From contig JAJXUF010000053.1 in NCBI GenBank assembly GCA_021783175.1, positions 1 to 20,744 of the forward strand: a stretch of DNA of 20,744 nt. The letters are read 5' to 3'. The notes under the pieces were generated by a model. That model saw nothing but the letters and a program-made list of their open reading frames with translations. It was not told where the DNA came from and ran no database searches. Positions 1 through 9,129 of this stretch are shown here, piece by piece. Every line of letters starts with the position of its first letter. Position 1 is the stretch's first letter. A program made the translations under genes and the position numbers. The stretch is from Pseudomonadota bacterium (GTDB lineage Bacteria > Pseudomonadota > Gammaproteobacteria > Acidiferrobacterales > UBA6901).

Positions 1-1
1 C

Positions 2-1699
2 CTGCGCCAGGACATCGGCGAGATCCTGATCGATAACCCCGAGATTCACGAGCGCGCGCTCAAGTTTATGCAGCAGGTCATGCCGCAGAACCTGAACCGG
101 CTCAAGCTCTACCAGGACGAAACGCCACTGTTCTCGCGGTTCCAGATCGAACATCAGATCGAATCTGCGTTCTCGCGCGAGGTGCGCCTCGAGGCCGGCG
201 GCGCAGTGGTGTTTGACCACACTGAGGCGCTGGTGACCATCGACGTCAACTCGGCACGTGCCACCAAGGGCGCTGATATTGAGGAGACCGCGCTCAACAC
301 GAATCTTGAGGCAGTCGAAGAGATCGCCCGCCAGCTGCGTCTGCGGGATCTCGGCGGTCTTATCGTTATCGACTTTATCGATATGACTCCGGCACGCAAC
401 CAGCGCGCCGTGGAAAATCAGCTGATTGAGGCGCTCAAAGCCGACCGCGCGCGCGTCCAGGTCGGACGCATTTCACGTTTCGGGCTGCTTGAAATGTCGC
501 GTCAGCGATTGCGTCCTTCGCTTGGCGAATCCAGCACGCTGGTATGCCCGCGCTGTGACGGTACTGGCCATGTGCGCGGCATCCAGTCATCGGCGCTGCA
601 CGTGTTGCGTTTCATCCAGGAAGAGGCGATGAAGGAAAACACTGCGGCGATGCACGTGCACCTGCCAGTGGAGACGGCTACCTACCTTTTGAACGAGAAG
701 CGCCACGAGATCAACCAAATCGAAACGCGCTTCGGCACGCCGGTGCTGATTATTCCTGATCCGGAAATGGAGACTCCGCACTATCACGTACGCCGCCTGC
801 GCGGCGAGGAGTATGAGGCCGAGGTCGACACGCCGAGCTATGACATCGAGATCACGGAAGATGAGGAAGAGGAACCGCGTCACGCGCGTCCGCCCTCCCC
901 GCCGGCTCCCGAAAAGCCCGCTGTCGGCCAAATCGCGCACGCTGCTGCGCCGGTGGCCCCGGTCGAGCCACAAGATGGTTTGTTGAAGCGTGTCACACGT
1001 TTCCTGTTTGGCGAGACGGAAAATAACGTACAAAAGCCGGCTCAACGTCCGGCGACCAGTCATGCACCGCGTCCGAGTGGACGTCCAGCGCATGCGCGGC
1101 GCAATGAGCCGCGTGAAGCACGTGAACAGCGCGAAGGACGTGAAGCACGTGAACCGCGTGAAGGACGTGACAAACGTGGTCCACGACCGCCTCACGGTGG
1201 CCAGCCACGGCCGGGCGAGAGCCGCGCGCCGGAGTCGCGCCCGGTGGAAGCACGCGACGCGAGGCCTGCAGCGCCTGCCCAAGGCGAAGGCACGCGTAGC
1301 GGTGCCCCCCAGAAGGAGCGCGCCGAAGGCGGGCGCGGTCGGCGAGGACGTCGTGGCCGACGCAGATCTTCTGGGCGCCATGGCGAGGTGAACGGCGGCC
1401 GCCCGGCGGCAGCCGAGGGTGCGGACCAGGAAACGCACCAGGAACAGGTCGACCGGGCGCCTGCAGCGGGTGAGGTATCTGCTGGAGCACCGGCAGTCGC
1501 CGAGCGTCCGGTTGAGCGCACTTTCGATGACACTGCGCGCAGCGAAAACATGCCGCCGGAGACTCGCGCTGCGGAGCGTTCGGAGGCAGCCCCACCGCCG
1601 CCCAGCGTCCCGCCGGCGTCGAATGAGTCGAAGTTAGTACAAGTGGAGACCCGGGTTGCCGCGGAAAGTATTCCGGCGGAACCCAAGTCCGGCGACTGA
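2..1699 (+). CDS. rne: Ribonuclease E, 5'-truncated by window edge
   Basis: Endoribonuclease that starts mRNA decay and processes rRNA and tRNA; it scaffolds the degradosome at the inner membrane. The frame is open from base 2, so the true start lies upstream. Visible residues align collinearly with E. coli RNase E from about residue 223. The catalytic metal-binding aspartates equivalent to D303 and D346 are at nt 242 (TIDVNS) and nt 371 (IDFIDMTP). The zinc-link CPRC motif (C404/C407) begins at nt 545. From about nt 850 the protein becomes the low-complexity non-catalytic tail: an acidic stretch, an amphipathic segment ([11 protein letters not shown], about nt 985-1017) that could bind membrane, then Arg/Glu- and Arg/Gly-rich RNA-binding-like sequence and a Pro/Ala/Glu-rich end. 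The tail carries a 27-nt tandem duplication. The gene converges with the envelope operon. Confidence 0.97.
   Translation: MRQDIGEILIDNPEIHERALKFMQQVMPQNLNRLKLYQDETPLFSRFQIEHQIESAFSREVRLEAGGAVVFDHTEALVTIDVNSARATKGADIEETALNTNLEAVEEIARQLRLRDLGGLIVIDFIDMTPARNQRAVENQLIEALKADRARVQVGRISRFGLLEMSRQRLRPSLGESSTLVCPRCDGTGHVRGIQSSALHVLRFIQEEAMKENTAAMHVHLPVETATYLLNEKRHEINQIETRFGTPVLIIPDPEMETPHYHVRRLRGEEYEAEVDTPSYDIEITEDEEEEPRHARPPSPPAPEKPAVGQIAHAAAPVAPVEPQDGLLKRVTRFLFGETENNVQKPAQRPATSHAPRPSGRPAHARRNEPREAREQREGREAREPREGRDKRGPRPPHGGQPRPGESRAPESRPVEARDARPAAPAQGEGTRSGAPQKERAEGGRGRRGRRGRRRSSGRHGEVNGGRPAAAEGADQETHQEQVDRAPAAGEVSAGAPAVAERPVERTFDDTARSENMPPETRAAERSEAAPPPPSVPPASNESKLVQVETRVAAESIPAEPKSGD
1112..1165 (+). 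repeat. 27-nt tandem duplication in rne tail
   Basis: Two adjacent near-identical 27-nt units (1112-1138 and 1139-1165) encode REAREQREG and REAREPREG in the Arg-rich region of RNase E. They differ at two positions. The repeat is in frame and keeps the reading frame open, so it is a copy-number-variable low-complexity segment rather than a mobile sequence. Confidence 0.8.
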
Positions 1700-1716
1700 T
1701 TCCCTGAAGTCAAAAG

Positions 1717-1752
1717 CCGGTCCGGGTGCTGCTGATGAGCACCTCGGACCGG
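1717..1752 (-). terminator. Rho-independent terminator of the kdsB-phosphatase operon
   Basis: A 14-bp stem with one bulged base (1717-1730 against 1738-1752) and a 7-nt loop lies 7 nt past the phosphatase stop codon. Read on the minus strand, the hairpin is followed by CTTTTGACTT, a short U-tract. On the plus strand there is no T run, so termination of rne there is less certain, although the stem could serve both converging genes. Confidence 0.7.
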
Positions 1753-1759
1753 CGGGCCG

Positions 1760-2233
1760 TCACAAGTTCTCGCGTCGAATATGCTCTAGCAGGCCAGCAG
1801 AGGCCTCCTCGATCATATCGAGCACTCGATCGAAGCCACTGCTTCCACCGAAGTACGGATCCGGCACTTCACGTTCCGGCCGCGATTCGGCGAACTCAAG
1901 AAACAATCGAATCTTGTGCTCCTGTCCACTCGGGCTGATCGCCAGCAGATTGGCAAGATTTTGCCGGTCCATGGCTAGTATGTAATCAAATGTTTCGATG
2001 TCCTGGCTTGTTGCCTGGCGGCCGCGCAGCGTCGACAGGTCGATTCCGCGGCGTAATGCCGCCGCCTGCGCCCGCGGATCGGGAGGGTCTCCGATGTGAT
2101 AAGCATGCGTGCCGGCGGAATCGATCTGGACCACCTCGTCCAGACCCTGCTGACGCACCACCTCGCGGAAAACCCCCTCGGCCGTCGGCGAGCGGCAGAT
2201 GTTTCCCAGACAGACGAACAATACTTTTACCAT
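1760..2233 (-). CDS. Low-molecular-weight protein-tyrosine phosphatase
   Basis: Cytoplasmic phosphatase that dephosphorylates phosphotyrosine through a cysteinyl-phosphate intermediate. The 157-aa length is normal for the family. The N-terminal P-loop VCLGNICRSPTAEG gives nucleophile C8 and R14, S15 follows, and the general acid is D125 in the DPYFGG motif. The ATG start at 2233 has AGAGG about 9 nt upstream. It is the last gene of the envelope block, 66 nt after kdsB and just before a terminator. Homologues are called ptpA, wzb or etp in different species, and Pseudomonas also places one between kdsB and rne. Wzb-type members act on capsule or exopolysaccharide tyrosine kinases, but no kinase is visible here, so the substrate is unknown. 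Confidence 0.95.
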   Translation of the reverse strand: MVKVLFVCLGNICRSPTAEGVFREVVRQQGLDEVVQIDSAGTHAYHIGDPPDPRAQAAALRRGIDLSTLRGRQATSQDIETFDYILAMDRQNLANLLAISPSGQEHKIRLFLEFAESRPEREVPDPYFGGSSGFDRVLDMIEEASAGLLEHIRRENL

Positions 2234-2299
2234 TCTGACTTGCCTCTCGCGTACTTGGTCCTACAGCAGGCCATGGCCCGCTTGTGTCCCCTGCTCCAC

Positions 2300-3055
2300 C
2301 TATACTTCACGACCGTGACCCAGGATGGCGCGCACGCGTTCCAGGTCTGCAGGTGTATCAACACCACCCATCGGTGCTTCTTTGGCCTGGCATACGGCGA
2401 TGCGTTCGCCGTTCCACAGCACGCGCAGCTGCTCCAGCGCCTCGATGCGTTCGAGCGGACAGGGTGGCCTTGCACTATAGCGACAAACGAATTCGGCGCG
2501 ATAGGCATAGATGCCGATGTGGCCATGGGCGTTTACTTCGAAGTCGCCGCCGTGCGCCATGGCATCGCGCGCCCAGGGAATCGGCGCCCTGCTGAAGTAA
2601 AGCGCAAACCCGTGACAATCGGTGACGACTTTCACCAGGTTTGGATCCATCAGGGCGCGGCGGTCACGAATGGCGTGACTGGCCGTCGCCATCACTGCCT
2701 GCGGATGCGAATTGAGTGTGTACGCCACCTGATTGATCAAATCCGGTGGCATCAGCGGTTCATCGCCCTGCAGGTTCACCACGATTTCCTGCGCCCCGAT
2801 GGCCAGCGCCGCAATCACCTCGGCAATGCGGTCGGTACCTGACTGATGGTGGCTACCGGTCATGCACACTTCGCCGCCGAATGCGTGTACCGCATCGGCG
2901 ATGCGCTCATCGTCGGTGGCGACGATGACGCGATCCGCCTTGCTCGCCCGAGCGCGCGCGTAGACGTGTTCGATCATCGGTTTGCCGCCAATATCGACCA
3001 GCGCCTTACCGGGCAGGCGGGTGGAAGCGTAGCGTGCAGGAATGACAATGATCAT
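2300..3055 (-). CDS. kdsB: CMP-Kdo synthetase (3-deoxy-manno-octulosonate cytidylyltransferase)
   Basis: Activates Kdo with CTP to CMP-Kdo and pyrophosphate in the cytoplasm, supplying the sugar that WaaA adds to lipid IVA. The 251-aa product has the family hallmarks: the N-terminal nucleotide-binding loop [13 protein letters not shown], the SGTDRIAE motif near residue 70, and VNLQGDEPL near residue 95, which contributes the metal-binding aspartate. The length matches E. coli KdsB (248 aa). The ATG start at 3055 lies 24 nt after the ycaR stop; the upstream ribosome site is weak, so coupling to ycaR is plausible. The pairing with ycaR and lpxK is the same as in E. coli and Pseudomonas. Confidence 0.98.
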   Translation of the reverse strand: MIIVIPARYASTRLPGKALVDIGGKPMIEHVYARARASKADRVIVATDDERIADAVHAFGGEVCMTGSHHQSGTDRIAEVIAALAIGAQEIVVNLQGDEPLMPPDLINQVAYTLNSHPQAVMATASHAIRDRRALMDPNLVKVVTDCHGFALYFSRAPIPWARDAMAHGGDFEVNAHGHIGIYAYRAEFVCRYSARPPCPLERIEALEQLRVLWNGERIAVCQAKEAPMGGVDTPADLERVRAILGHGREV

Positions 3056-3079
3056 GCCGGGTCGTCCATGCGGCCGTTG

Positions 3080-3259
3080 TCAGATAGCCTCATCTTCCGC
3101 AATCTGGCGTGCCTCGTCCTCGAGCATGACCGGAATGTCATCACGAATCGGATAAGCCAGCCGGTCGGCTTTGCAGACGAGTTCCGCCTTGGATTTGTCG
3201 TATGTCAGCGGCCCCTTGCATACGGGGCAAACCAGGATATCGAGTAGTTTTTTATCCAC
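3080..3259 (-). CDS. ycaR: Trm112/YcaR family small zinc-ribbon-like protein (UPF0434)
   Basis: A 59-aa protein that closely follows E. coli YcaR: start [17 protein letters not shown], then a [20 protein letters not shown] segment, ending in an acidic tail. The CPVC pair at residues 10-13 and the later Cys are the putative metal-ligand positions of the Trm112 fold. Its biochemical role in bacteria is not settled; eukaryotic Trm112 activates methyltransferases. The start is GTG at 3259, 8 nt inside the end of lpxK, with GGAGG about 8 nt upstream, which decides the start. It ends 24 nt before kdsB. The lpxK-ycaR-kdsB order is conserved in many gammaproteobacteria. Confidence 0.93.
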   Translation of the reverse strand: MDKKLLDILVCPVCKGPLTYDKSKAELVCKADRLAYPIRDDIPVMLEDEARQIAEDEAI

Positions 3260-4232
3260 CGCGTTTTGCCTCCAACAGTTTCAGAATCAGCTTATCAAAC
3301 CCGGGATCGGGACTGGCTTCGATGGCCAGATACCAGTGGTTCGCCCGGGCGAATCCGGTACATTTTACCGCATCTTTCTCCGTCATGATGAGCGGCGTGC
3401 CGTCATCGAATGCCAGATCCTCGCTGCGAAAGGCATGGTGGTCGGGAAATGCATGTTCGTGGACCTCCAAACCCAGATCGCGCAGCTGCGCAAAAAAACC
3501 TGCCGAATTGCCGATTCCGGCCAGCGCCTGCACGTTCTGTCCAACAAAATCGCTCACTTCGCGCGCCTCGCCGCTCACGAGGTTGCGCAAGGCGAGCGCA
3601 CGAAATGTCATGCCTATTTCGCCTGGTCGTGGTGTGCCGCGCGTGACGCGCGCATCCACGCGCTTAAGACGCGACACTGATTCACGCAATGGACCGGCCG
3701 GCAGGCACAGGCCGTTGCCGAAACGGCGTACTCCGTCTATCACCACGATCTCAATGTCGCGCGCCAGCCGCCGGTGCTGCAATCCGTCATCGCTGATGAT
3801 GACGTTGCAGTCATGTGCTGAAAGCAGGGCCCGCCCGGCTGCAACCCGGTCGGGACTGACGACCACCGGACAGCCGGCCCGACGTGCCAACAACAGCGGT
3901 TCGTCTCCGGCGTCTTCGGGCGTCGACGCAGTTGTGACCTCGCGCGGTTGGTCTGACCGGCGGGCGCGATAGCCGCGCGATACGATGCCGGGACGGTATC
4001 CGGCGCGCTGCAGCACGTGTGCCAGCCAAAGCACGAGCGGTGTCTTGCCGGTGCCGCCGACAGTGATGTTGCCCACCACGATCACCGGGACGGAAAGGCG
4101 TACGCTGGCCAGCAGTTTGCGGTCGTAGAGGCAGTTGCGTACGCCAACTACCAGACAGTAGAGCCAGCTCAGAGGCCAGAGCAGCCAAATGCCCAGCGAA
4201 CGGCCCTGCCAGCGCTTTTCAAGAGAATTCAT
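3252..4232 (-). CDS. lpxK: Tetraacyldisaccharide 4'-kinase
   Basis: Phosphorylates the 4' position of the lipid A disaccharide on the cytoplasmic face of the inner membrane, making lipid IVA. The 326-aa product has an N-terminal hydrophobic anchor (about residues 13-32), a P-loop [12 protein letters not shown] (residues 54-65), and the LpxK signature DDGLQHRR at 148-155, which includes the conserved Asp/His pair. The C-terminal part ends with the family TEKDAVKC motif. The ATG start at 4232 follows the upstream glycosyltransferase-like gene by 9 nt, and its stop overlaps ycaR. Co-transcription with msbA, which flips the product, is the usual arrangement. Confidence 0.97.
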   Translation of the reverse strand: MNSLEKRWQGRSLGIWLLWPLSWLYCLVVGVRNCLYDRKLLASVRLSVPVIVVGNITVGGTGKTPLVLWLAHVLQRAGYRPGIVSRGYRARRSDQPREVTTASTPEDAGDEPLLLARRAGCPVVVSPDRVAAGRALLSAHDCNVIISDDGLQHRRLARDIEIVVIDGVRRFGNGLCLPAGPLRESVSRLKRVDARVTRGTPRPGEIGMTFRALALRNLVSGEAREVSDFVGQNVQALAGIGNSAGFFAQLRDLGLEVHEHAFPDHHAFRSEDLAFDDGTPLIMTEKDAVKCTGFARANHWYLAIEASPDPGFDKLILKLLEAKRGG

Positions 4233-4241
4233 AGCGCAACT

Positions 4242-5423
4242 CTACCAGTCATAAACGCGCTGAAGCAGTTCACGATTGACGTCGCTCGCGCGGCGCCGTT
4301 CACCCCAGAATGCCCGGCGCAGCTGATCGGCACGCGTGCGTGCAGCGATGGGGTCATCCTGCAGGGTGCGCCAGAAGCGTTCGAGCTCATCAAATGCGTG
4401 CACACCGGCAAAAAGCGCCTGTGCCTGTGCAGCCGGCATGCTATTAAAGCGCGCGACCGCTGCGGCCAGATCGGCAACACTCATGGGGCAACCACCGGCC
4501 ATTGCCTGCCAGAATGGCGAGCCACGAGCATGCATTACGTGTACGGCGTCGCTTGCGGCGGCGATTGCCGGTAACCAGCGGTTATCGTCGGCGAGCAAAA
4601 TGCTGCCCGCAGATAGCGCGCTGCGCGACCAGCTACTGACCCGCAGCCATTGGCGTGGCATGTCGCGGGCGTCATCTGCCGGACTTACAATCAGTATGCT
4701 ATCGCGCCGCAGAGGTGACGCGGCCCACCATGCGGCAAGCGCTGCTGTATCATGCGCGCGAACTCCAAGCAGCCACCAAAGCGACAGGCTGGCCGCGCCC
4801 GTCAGCAGCCCACGGAAATTGGGATCGACCTGAGCCTCGACGAGCAAAGTCGCCAGATCCGCTGCCGGTGCCACGTAGTCGGCGCGGGCGCATTGCCGCC
4901 AGGATTGCGCCTGCATGTTGTCCGCCGGATATGCCGCCTCGAAGTGACCGGTCGTCGCCGCCGGGGTATGCAGGGCTATACAGCGTGTTGACGTCTCGGC
5001 CAGGGCAGCGCACAGGTTCGCTGCAGGCCGGCGCCCGGCGATGATGACGCCAAAGGGTGACAAGGCGCGTAAAGTGCGGCGCACGACACGCGGCGTATCG
5101 CATGGGCCATACCCGAAACCGGTGTTCGCCAGACCGGCAAGGTCACGTTCGAGAAGCGGGCGGTATTCGTGTTCGAAGGTCAGCACCAGGCGCAGGTCGA
5201 GGCGCGACTCGCGCAGCGCACGCAACGCTCCAAGCGCCAGGCGTATGCTATCCTCATCGCCGCCCGCCTCCACCCAGACGAGTCTGCCGGTACCCAGCGG
5301 GGGGCGCAGAAAACCGCGACGCGCATTGGCGCGCGCATGCCGGCCCTGAAGCCGGTCGCGCAGTCCCTGCCACCATACCCATAGCGAATTGCTACCGTAG
5401 GCGCGGTCAGTGACGTAGCTCAT
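4242..5423 (-). CDS. Kdo-transferase-like (WaaA/KdtA fold) protein of unknown activity
   Basis: A 393-aa protein between msbA and lpxK. The overall layout resembles the GT-B fold of Kdo transferases. There is a basic N-terminus (WWQGLRDRLQGRHARANARRGF) and a Rossmann segment (GRLVWVEAGGDEDSIRLALG) where WaaA has its SVGE catalytic loop. The C-terminal half has ILIVSP and a VHVMHARGSPFWQAMAGG segment where WaaA has GGSLVERGGHNPLE. The key WaaA motifs are not intact, so it is either a diverged glycosyltransferase or a non-catalytic paralogue; the family assignment is my inference. The ATG at 5423 overlaps the msbA stop by 17 nt. The frame runs further upstream, but that part only shadows msbA. 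No strong ribosome site is seen, consistent with coupling to msbA. Confidence 0.75.
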   Translation of the reverse strand: MSYVTDRAYGSNSLWVWWQGLRDRLQGRHARANARRGFLRPPLGTGRLVWVEAGGDEDSIRLALGALRALRESRLDLRLVLTFEHEYRPLLERDLAGLANTGFGYGPCDTPRVVRRTLRALSPFGVIIAGRRPAANLCAALAETSTRCIALHTPAATTGHFEAAYPADNMQAQSWRQCARADYVAPAADLATLLVEAQVDPNFRGLLTGAASLSLWWLLGVRAHDTAALAAWWAASPLRRDSILIVSPADDARDMPRQWLRVSSWSRSALSAGSILLADDNRWLPAIAAASDAVHVMHARGSPFWQAMAGGCPMSVADLAAAVARFNSMPAAQAQALFAGVHAFDELERFWRTLQDDPIAARTRADQLRRAFWGERRRASDVNRELLQRVYDW

Positions 5424-7167
5424 TAAATTGCATGCGATGCAGCCTGGCGTAAATGCCATTGGCAGCCAGCAGTTCGCGGTGATTGCCGGTTTCTGCGACG
5501 CGCCCGCCATCCAGCACGATGATGCGGTCAGCGCTTTCGATGGTCGACAGCCGGTGTGCAATGATCAGCGTGGTGCGGTTTTGCATTAGCGTTTGCATGG
5601 CATCCTGCACCAGTCGCTCTGACTCGGTGTCGAGAGCCGACGTGGCTTCATCCAATATGAGGATCGGCGAGTTGCGGTACAGGGCGCGCGCGATGGCGAT
5701 GCGCTGGCGCTGTCCGCCGGAAAGACGCGCGCCGCGTTCGCCCACGATGGTATCGAGCCCTTCCGGCATGCGTTGCGTGAATTCGAGCACATGGGCGGCA
5801 CGCGCCGCGTCCAGGACGCGACTATCGTCGATCGCGGCCTCTGCGCCGTACGCGATGTTGAAGCGGATACTGTCGTCAAAGAGCACTGTTTCCTGGCTCA
5901 CGAGTGCGATGTGCCGGCGCAGATTATTCAATTTGAGCTCTGCAATATTGACACCGTCGAGCAGGATCTCCCCGGACTCGGGGCTGTAAAAACGCGGCAG
6001 TAAATTGGCAGCGGTCGTCTTGCCGCTGCCGGAAGCACCGACCAGCGCCAGGCGCGTTCCCGGCTCGATGCGCAGGGATACATCCTGCAGTACCGTCGCG
6101 CTAGACGTTGGGTAGCGGAAAACGACGTGGCGGTATTCGATCTCGCCGCGCACCGTATCCAGCGAGCGCTGGCCGGGATCGGGTTCCGGTGGCTCGTCCA
6201 TCATGGCAAAGACACTGGTGGCGCCCGCCACGCCAGTCTGCACCACTTCATTGACCTGAGTGAGGCGCTTCAGCGGCGGCATCAGCAGCATCATGGCGGT
6301 GATATAGGACACGAACTCACCTGCGTCCATCTTTCCTGCAGCCGACTGCAGCATGGCGGCATAGATCGCAATGGCAATGCCAATCGCCGACAGGAACTCG
6401 ATCACCGGCACGTTGAGCGCCGACGTCGTCGCCTTCTTCATGACGTGGTGCTGGTTTTTGCGGTTGACCTTCTGGAACTCCCCGATCTCTGCATCCTGCG
6501 CGCAAAAGGTCTTGATCACGCGTTGGCCGTCGACAGCCTCCTGCACCACATGGGTAATGTCGCCCATGGACTCTTGAATCAGGTGGCTCGATTGACGGAA
6601 GCGGCGACTGATGCGATTTACGGCGAAGGAAATGACAGGCGCCACCAGTATCATGACGAATGTGAGCTGCCAGCTATACCCGATCATCAGACCGAGCAGA
6701 CCGAGCAGAGTCAAACTGTCTTTGATGACCGAGTATACCGCCTTGGTCGCCGCCGCCATGATCTGCTCAACATCATAGATGACCTTGGAGATGAGAATTC
6801 CGGAGGAGTTGGTGTCGAAGAAACGGCTCGGCAGGTGCACCAATCGGGAAAACATGTCCTGGCGCAGATGAAAAATCACCTGGCGGCCGATCCATGTCGT
6901 ACTGTAGTTCGCAATAAACGCAAACAGTCCGCGTGCGATGAAAATTGCGACCAGGTAAAGCGGAAAGAAACGCGCGTTCGCCAGGTCGTGTTTTACAAAG
7001 GCGACATTGATGAGCGGTTTCATCAGCCAGGCAAAGACTGGCTCGCTAGCGGACGTGACCACCATGCCGAGCGTAGCGATGGCGATTGGCAGGCGGTACG
7101 GCGCGACATAGCGCAGCAGCCTGCGATAAACACGCGCGCCGGACTCGGTGACGTGCAGCGCGGTCAC
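5407..7167 (-). CDS. msbA: Lipid A export ABC transporter MsbA
   Basis: Homodimeric ABC flippase that moves lipid A-core across the inner membrane. The 586-aa product (E. coli MsbA 582 aa) has a six-helix transmembrane domain over residues 25-320 followed by an ATPase domain. That domain has Walker A GASGSGKTT (377-385), signature LSGGQRQRIAIARAL (482-496), Walker B ILILDEATSALD (502-513) and H-loop H538. The start is GTG at 7167, overlapping the exbD stop by 4 nt (GTGA), which indicates coupled translation. The immediate neighbours lpxK and kdsB make the substrate, so MsbA rather than another exporter is the sensible call. Confidence 0.96.
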   Translation of the reverse strand: MTALHVTESGARVYRRLLRYVAPYRLPIAIATLGMVVTSASEPVFAWLMKPLINVAFVKHDLANARFFPLYLVAIFIARGLFAFIANYSTTWIGRQVIFHLRQDMFSRLVHLPSRFFDTNSSGILISKVIYDVEQIMAAATKAVYSVIKDSLTLLGLLGLMIGYSWQLTFVMILVAPVISFAVNRISRRFRQSSHLIQESMGDITHVVQEAVDGQRVIKTFCAQDAEIGEFQKVNRKNQHHVMKKATTSALNVPVIEFLSAIGIAIAIYAAMLQSAAGKMDAGEFVSYITAMMLLMPPLKRLTQVNEVVQTGVAGATSVFAMMDEPPEPDPGQRSLDTVRGEIEYRHVVFRYPTSSATVLQDVSLRIEPGTRLALVGASGSGKTTAANLLPRFYSPESGEILLDGVNIAELKLNNLRRHIALVSQETVLFDDSIRFNIAYGAEAAIDDSRVLDAARAAHVLEFTQRMPEGLDTIVGERGARLSGGQRQRIAIARALYRNSPILILDEATSALDTESERLVQDAMQTLMQNRTTLIIAHRLSTIESADRIIVLDGGRVAETGNHRELLAANGIYARLHRMQFNELRH

Positions 7168-7592
7168 GGTCCCGTGCCGCCGTCAGAGGCCTTCTGGGTG
7201 GCGAAAGTCAGGTGATAGAAACCAAGCTGGCGTGCGACGTCCATGACTTCGACCACGGCGCCATTGGGAGTGCGGCGATCGGCCTCGATGATCACGACCG
7301 GATTCTTTTGTCCAGCCGCTGCCGCGGCCATGGCCTCGCGCAAGATATCGGGAGCGGTGTTAATGAGCTGTTTACCGCCGACGAAGTAGTTGCCGTCGGC
7401 GTCGACTGTGATTCGCAGCGTCGGGTTGACTGGTTTTGACTCGGAGTGCGCGCTTGGTAGTTGTACGCGCAACTGCGCCTCGTGCGAAAAGCTTGTCGTC
7501 ACGAGGAGGAAAATGAGCGTCATGAGGAGCACGTCGATCAACGGAATGAGGTTGATCTCGGGCTCTTCGGTGCGCTTGGGGCGGAATCGCAT
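7164..7592 (-). CDS. exbD: ExbD/TolR-family biopolymer transport protein
   Basis: Proton-channel partner of ExbB with one transmembrane helix and a periplasmic domain. The 142-aa product starts with a short charged cytoplasmic tail and then INLIPLIDVLLMTLIFLLV. D20 is the conserved intramembrane aspartate that carries protons in ExbD/TolR. The ATG at 7592 was chosen because the longer frame upstream would run into exbB and lacks family similarity; GAGAG lies about 9 nt upstream. It follows exbB by 19 nt and overlaps msbA. There is no TonB gene beside it, so this lol/lipid A-linked copy could serve a role other than siderophore uptake. Confidence 0.95.
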   Translation of the reverse strand: MRFRPKRTEEPEINLIPLIDVLLMTLIFLLVTTSFSHEAQLRVQLPSAHSESKPVNPTLRITVDADGNYFVGGKQLINTAPDILREAMAAAAAGQKNPVVIIEADRRTPNGAVVEVMDVARQLGFYHLTFATQKASDGGTGP

Positions 7593-7611
7593 GGTTGCGT
7601 GCTCTCGCGGG

Positions 7612-8226
7612 TCAGGCGCTTTCGCGCGATCCCTGGATGATCTCGACGAGCTTGAGTGCCTCCTGCTCCATGTCGAGCAGCAGCGCATCCACGCGCGCGC
7701 GGAAATAGCGGTAGAACATCAGGCTCGGTATGGCCACGGTGAGCCCCGAGGCGGTGGCGACCAGCGCTTGCGAGATGCCTGAGGCGACAATCGAGGGATC
7801 GCCCAGGCCGTGACTGCCGATACCGGCGAACATTTCGATCATGCCAAGCACGGTGCCGAGCAGTCCAAGAAACGGCGCGATGGCGGCTATGGTGCCTAGC
7901 GGGTTGAGATAGCGTTCGAGTTCCGGCACGACATGGCGCCCGGCGTCCTCGATCGCTTGCTTGACCACGTCCATGGCATGCTGGCGGTTAACGAGACCTG
8001 CGGCCAGAATGCGTCCCAGGGGGGAGCTGTCGCGCAGCAGTTCCAGACGCTGCTTGTCCAGTTCCTTGCGGTCGAGCCACTGTTCCACCTGGGGAAGCAG
8101 TGCTGCGGGAGCAATGTATTTTTTCTGCAACGACCACAGACGCTCACCGATGATCGCCAAGGCGGCGATCGAGCAAAGAATAATCGGCGCCATCACCCAG
8201 CCGCCGGATCTGACCAGTTCGAACAC
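7612..8226 (-). CDS. exbB: ExbB/TolQ/MotA-family proton channel protein
   Basis: Three-helix inner-membrane protein that forms the pentameric proton channel around ExbD. The 204-aa product starts VFELVRSGGWVMAPIILCSI, giving TM1 at about residues 10-30. TM2 and TM3 lie in the C-terminal half, where the family motif GLLGTVLGMIEMF and the PSLMFYRYF segment occur. I chose the GTG at 8226 because it has AGGA about 10 nt upstream and matches the usual N-terminus. A second GTG at 8280 would add 18 atypical residues. It is the first gene after the 219-bp gap behind lolD, so an own promoter in that gap is possible, although no convincing -35/-10 pair was seen. Confidence 0.95.
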   Translation of the reverse strand: MFELVRSGGWVMAPIILCSIAALAIIGERLWSLQKKYIAPAALLPQVEQWLDRKELDKQRLELLRDSSPLGRILAAGLVNRQHAMDVVKQAIEDAGRHVVPELERYLNPLGTIAAIAPFLGLLGTVLGMIEMFAGIGSHGLGDPSIVASGISQALVATASGLTVAIPSLMFYRYFRARVDALLLDMEQEALKLVEIIQGSRESA

Positions 8227-8445
8227 GCGGATTTTCCTGAAAGGTTGACCTAAAAGAAGTGTATGTAATTTATCAGACACACGCCCGGGCGGAAAGCATG
8301 GCGCTTGGACTTGTTGGCGCAGGCGGTCGTCGGGGCCGTCACCAGCGGGAAAAGCCGTCAGCGTCGCGTTTCCGGCCCGGAGGCCGAGACTGCCTTGCGA
8401 CCCGTGTCAGGTTATGGCTCATCGTGCACCGGCCCGCCGGGTAGA

Positions 8446-9129
8446 TCAATTCTCCTTGAAGGCCCCGTCCTCAATAGTTAACACCCGCCCCATGCGGGCC
8501 GCCAGCCCCGGATCGTGCGTAGCGATGACAAAACTCGTCCCCTGGGCCCGGTGAAGTTCCAGCATGAGCTCATAGACCGCTTCGGCAGTCTTGCGGTCGA
8601 GATTGCCGGTCGGTTCATCGGCCAGTACGCACAGCGGTTCGGTGACCAGCGCGCGTGCTACGGCAACTCGCTGACGCTCGCCACCGGAGAGTTCACTTGG
8701 CTTGTGCTCGAGGCGCCGCGCCAGCCCGACCTTGGCCAGCATGGCCTGTGCCCGCTCAAACGCATCGGCCGTGGGTCCGCGACGGATAAAGAGCGGCATG
8801 GCAACGTTTTCCAAAGCGGTGAATTCCGGCAACAGGTGATGGAACTGGTAGACGAAACCGAGCGCACGGTTGCGCAGCAACCCCCTCTCCCGGTCGCTCA
8901 ATTTGCTGAGATCCTGGCCGGCAAGCTGCACCGTGCCTGCACTTGGTGTATCGAGGCCGCCGAGCAGGTGCAGCAAGGTGCTCTTACCGGCGCCCGAGGC
9001 GCCAATGATGGCAATCTGTTCGCCGCGCACGAGGCGGAAGTCGAGGTGGCGCAACACCGGGACGTTGAGTTTGCCCTGGGTGAACGTCTTGGACAGCCCG
9101 GTGCACTGCAGTACGAGATCGGCCTTCAT
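8446..9129 (-). CDS. lolD: Lipoprotein-releasing system ATPase LolD
   Basis: Cytoplasmic ATPase that powers release of outer-membrane lipoproteins from the inner membrane to LolA. The 227-aa product has Walker [10 protein letters not shown] (43-51), signature [15 protein letters not shown] (147-161) and Walker [12 protein letters not shown] (168-178). The MacB/LolD-type MPLFIRRG segment sits near residues 111-118. The ATG at 9129 overlaps the lolC stop by 4 nt (ATGA), so the two are translationally coupled. The adjacent LolC-type permease makes LolD the right call over other small ATPases. Confidence 0.96.
   Translation of the reverse strand: MKADLVLQCTGLSKTFTQGKLNVPVLRHLDFRLVRGEQIAIIGASGAGKSTLLHLLGGLDTPSAGTVQLAGQDLSKLSDRERGLLRNRALGFVYQFHHLLPEFTALENVAMPLFIRRGPTADAFERAQAMLAKVGLARRLEHKPSELSGGERQRVAVARALVTEPLCVLADEPTGNLDRKTAEAVYELMLELHRAQGTSFVIATHDPGLAARMGRVLTIEDGAFKEN

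Noticed and set aside
587..1438. Long minus-strand open frame opposite the rne tail
   Set aside because: It is antisense to RNase E in Arg/Gly-rich GC-rich sequence, with no family resemblance; rne is unambiguous.
2096..2842. 248-codon plus-strand frame opposite kdsB
   Set aside because: kdsB has all family motifs on the other strand; this frame is its antisense shadow.
5424..5561. 46 extra N-terminal codons of the Kdo-transferase-like gene
   Set aside because: They lie wholly inside msbA in another frame; the ATG at 5423 overlapping the msbA stop is the natural start.
6127..7215. 362-codon plus-strand frame opposite msbA and exbD
   Set aside because: It is a shadow of two clear minus-strand genes; the His/Arg-rich product has no recognisable domain.
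8227..8445. comEC remnant in the lolD-exbB gap
   Set aside because: Reading the minus strand gives no stretch resembling ComEC.
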